Shown in pieces: positions 3,514 to 5,479 of a stretch of 5,479 nucleotides of DNA. Below the pieces are notes generated by a model. The model had not been told where the DNA came from, did not search any database, and was given only the letters and a program-made list of their open reading frames with translations. The first letter of the stretch is position 1. Each line of letters starts with the position of its first letter. The stretch is from Alloprevotella tannerae (GTDB lineage: Bacteria > Bacteroidota > Bacteroidia > Bacteroidales > Bacteroidaceae). Position numbers and translations under genes: made by a program. The stretch covers positions 1 to 5,479 of the forward strand of contig JABZGO010000134.1 in assembly GCA_015259305.1 (NCBI GenBank). The letters run 5' to 3'.

Positions 3514-5479
3514 ATAGTCTTCCAGTTTTATGACTCCGTATGGTTTATCCCTCTTCGTCATCCCTTCACGTGTATCAGTAACGATACCACCAAAAGTGAT
3601 GTCTTGATCAGCCAAAGTATTGAGGTTGTCCAAATCAACTACAGTAGTGGTACAAACTTTATTTAGTATGATTTTATATTTGTCTAAAGGATGCCCGGAT
3701 ATGTATATACCTATCAAATCACGTTCCTTATTGAGACGCTCTAAATTGGTCCAAGGCTTCGACACCGGAACAGGGAGTGGCTTTGTAATAATCGCCGTAG
3801 CTTCCTCGCCGAAAAGCGAATTCTGAGCTTGACTTTGATCTAATTTATATTGTATACCATATTTGATAAGCGCATCCAAGAAGTCACCTCCCATTTCGTC
3901 TTCTTCCACAAACTGCTCCCTGGCTATACCAAAGCTATCAAAAGCACCTGCAATAGCGAGGTTCTCAAGCGTTTTTCGATTACAGGTAGTCAGATTAATG
4001 CGCTCCATCACATTGTAAATGTCAGAGAACTCGCCATTCTCTTCTCTTTCCTTCAAAATATTTTCAACGGCCTGCGAACCAACCCCTTTTATGGCACCCA
4101 ACCCGAAGCGAATATCGCCACGATGATTGACGCTAAACTTCATTAAAGACTCATTGATATCAGGGCCCAGCGTGTTAATCCCCATTCGCTTACTTTCATC
4201 CATAAACTTCGTAATTTCTGTTATGTTTGAAAGGGCGCGACTCATCGCACCTGCCATATACTGAGAGGGATAGTTAGCTTTAAGATATCCGGTCTGATAG
4301 GCCACCCAAGAATAACAAGTTGCGTGGCTCTTATTGAATGCATAAGAGGCAAAAGCTTTCCAGTCATTCCAGATTTTTTCTAAGATCTTTTCGTCATAAC
4401 CATTAGCCTTACCACCCGAAATAAACTTTGGATACATATGATTCAGCTTGTCAATGAGTTTTTTCCCCATCGCTTTACGAAGCGTATCGCTTTCTCCACG
4501 TGTAAAATTGGCTATCTCGCGTGAAAGAAGCATCACTTGCTCTTGATAAACTGTAATACCATACGTCTCCCTCAAGTATTTCTCCATACAAGGCAAATCA
4601 TAATCAATTGGTTCTTCACCTTTCTTACGCTGAATAAACTTTGGAATGTATTGCATCGGCCCGGGACGATACAGCGCATTCATTGCAATCAAGTCTTCAA
4701 ATGTGCTTGGCTGCAGATTTCGCAAATGCCCCTGCATTCCTGTAGACTCAAACTGAAAAGTACCAATAGTATTACCATCGGAAAATAGTTGGTAGGTCGC
4801 TTTATCGCTGATATCAATCTTATCAATATCGAGATCGATACCCAAACTCAACTTGATATTTTCTAAAGCCTCTTTTATGATTGACAAGTTTTTCAGGCCC
4901 AAAAAGTCCATTTTTATGAGGCCGGTCTCCTCAATGACACGTCCTTCGTATTGCGTGCAACGAAGTTTTTCCCCGGTCTCTTTGTCGTCAGCCGTAGATA
5001 TGGGAACCCAATCTGAAATCTTATCCTTACAGATAATAAATCCGCAAGCATGAACACCTGTATTGCGGACATTTCCCTCCAATTGCCTAGCATAACGAAT
5101 TGTATCTCGCAACAATGGATTGTCGGACGCCTCCGCTTCTCTCAAACCAGGAATAGCAGCGATTGCATTATCTAACGTCAACTTCGGACTCTTGCCGCTA
5201 CTATCTTCCGGTAGCTTGTCGGGAATCAACTTACACAGACGGTTGCTTTCAGATAAAGGCAGACGTTCAACACGGGCTACGTCTTTAATGGCAGATTTAG
5301 TTGCCATCGTACCGTAAGTTATAATGTGGGCGCAATTTTCTGCACCATACTTATCTGTTACCCATTGCAGAACGCGCCCACGGCCGTCATCGTCAAAGTC
5401 TACATCAATATCGGGAAGAGAAATACGATCCGGATTCAAAAATCGCTCAAACAGAAGATCATATTTTATCGGATCTATC
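3511..5479 (-). CDS. dnaE: DNA polymerase III alpha subunit, 5' end outside the window, ends at a premature stop
   Basis: The frame is open from the right edge, starting with IDPIKYDLLFERFLNPDR, so the N-terminal PHP domain and early palm lie outside. The protein is the catalytic subunit of the replicative polymerase. Numbering from the Leu (TTG) at 5439, visible parts are LPDIDVDFDD (8-17, two metal-binding Asp of the C-family palm), GLIKMDFLGLK (173-183, third catalytic Asp178), TGVHACG (127-133), RPGPMQYIPKF (258-268), VYQEQVM (297-303), FASYAFNKSHATCYSW (363-378), the helix-hairpin-helix segment GLGAIKGVGSQAVENIL (446-462), a canonical sliding-clamp motif QNSLF (539-543), KERDLIGIYISGHPLD (571-586) and the start of the OB fold, GGIVTDTREGMTKRDKPYG (617-635). 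The frame ends at KLEDY then TAA, where homologues continue with SG and the rest of the OB fold; a single TCA-to-TAA change would explain it. All catalytic elements in view are intact. It is followed on the same strand by trxA. Confidence 0.97.
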   Translation of the reverse strand, partial: IDPIKYDLLFERFLNPDRISLPDIDVDFDDDGRGRVLQWVTDKYGAENCAHIITYGTMATKSAIKDVARVERLPLSESNRLCKLIPDKLPEDSSGKSPKLTLDNAIAAIPGLREAEASDNPLLRDTIRYARQLEGNVRNTGVHACGFIICKDKISDWVPISTADDKETGEKLRCTQYEGRVIEETGLIKMDFLGLKNLSIIKEALENIKLSLGIDLDIDKIDISDKATYQLFSDGNTIGTFQFESTGMQGHLRNLQPSTFEDLIAMNALYRPGPMQYIPKFIQRKKGEEPIDYDLPCMEKYLRETYGITVYQEQVMLLSREIANFTRGESDTLRKAMGKKLIDKLNHMYPKFISGGKANGYDEKILEKIWNDWKAFASYAFNKSHATCYSWVAYQTGYLKANYPSQYMAGAMSRALSNITEITKFMDESKRMGINTLGPDINESLMKFSVNHRGDIRFGLGAIKGVGSQAVENILKEREENGEFSDIYNVMERINLTTCNRKTLENLAIAGAFDSFGIAREQFVEEDEMGGDFLDALIKYGIQYKLDQSQAQNSLFGEEATAIITKPLPVPVSKPWTNLERLNKERDLIGIYISGHPLDKYKIILNKVCTTTVVDLDNLNTLADQDITFGGIVTDTREGMTKRDKPYGVIKLEDY

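Noticed and set aside
3620..5317. Several plus-strand open frames of 65-98 codons
   Set aside because: They are antisense to dnaE and show no family features.

Overview
The window looks like a chromosomal segment from a member of the Bacteroidales, most likely from the Bacteroides/Prevotella side. The pointers are protein style (a long PPi-type phosphofructokinase, a Bacteroidetes-like DnaE, an IS4-type transposase remnant with the N-terminal domain common in this order), the absence of Shine-Dalgarno sequences before the starts, and two copies of a Bacteroidetes-style promoter (TTG, 20 nt, TAnnTTTG). Genus cannot be fixed from the sequence alone.

Layout: all protein genes read on the minus strand. 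From the right edge, dnaE (DNA polymerase III alpha subunit, 5' end outside the window) runs to 3103 but is interrupted by an in-frame TAA at 3511-3513. It is followed after 83 bp by trxA (thioredoxin, 3019-2705), which ends in a 13-bp perfect hairpin at 2653-2690. Next comes a 1.28-kb region without an intact gene (1428-2704). It holds a decayed, truncated IS4-family transposase on the minus strand (about 2418-2040, with a possible element end at 2512-2532). It also holds, on the plus strand, two related units 218 bp apart, each made of a promoter, a conserved 20-nt box and a GTGA-loop terminator hairpin. These look like two short non-coding RNAs, or conceivably leader peptides. At the left edge is pfp (PPi-dependent 6-phosphofructokinase), starting at 1427 and running out of the window.

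Functionally, dnaE (replication) and trxA (thiol redox) lie close together on one strand and could be cotranscribed. pfp (reversible glycolytic phosphofructokinase step using pyrophosphate) is a separate unit beyond the IS scar. The two plus-strand RNA-like units diverge from pfp and have no gene immediately downstream that they could obviously lead into, so they are best read as stand-alone transcripts.

The two points most worth attention are the premature stop in an otherwise intact essential polymerase gene, and the duplicated small-RNA-like unit, whose hairpin shows a compensatory base-pair change between copies.
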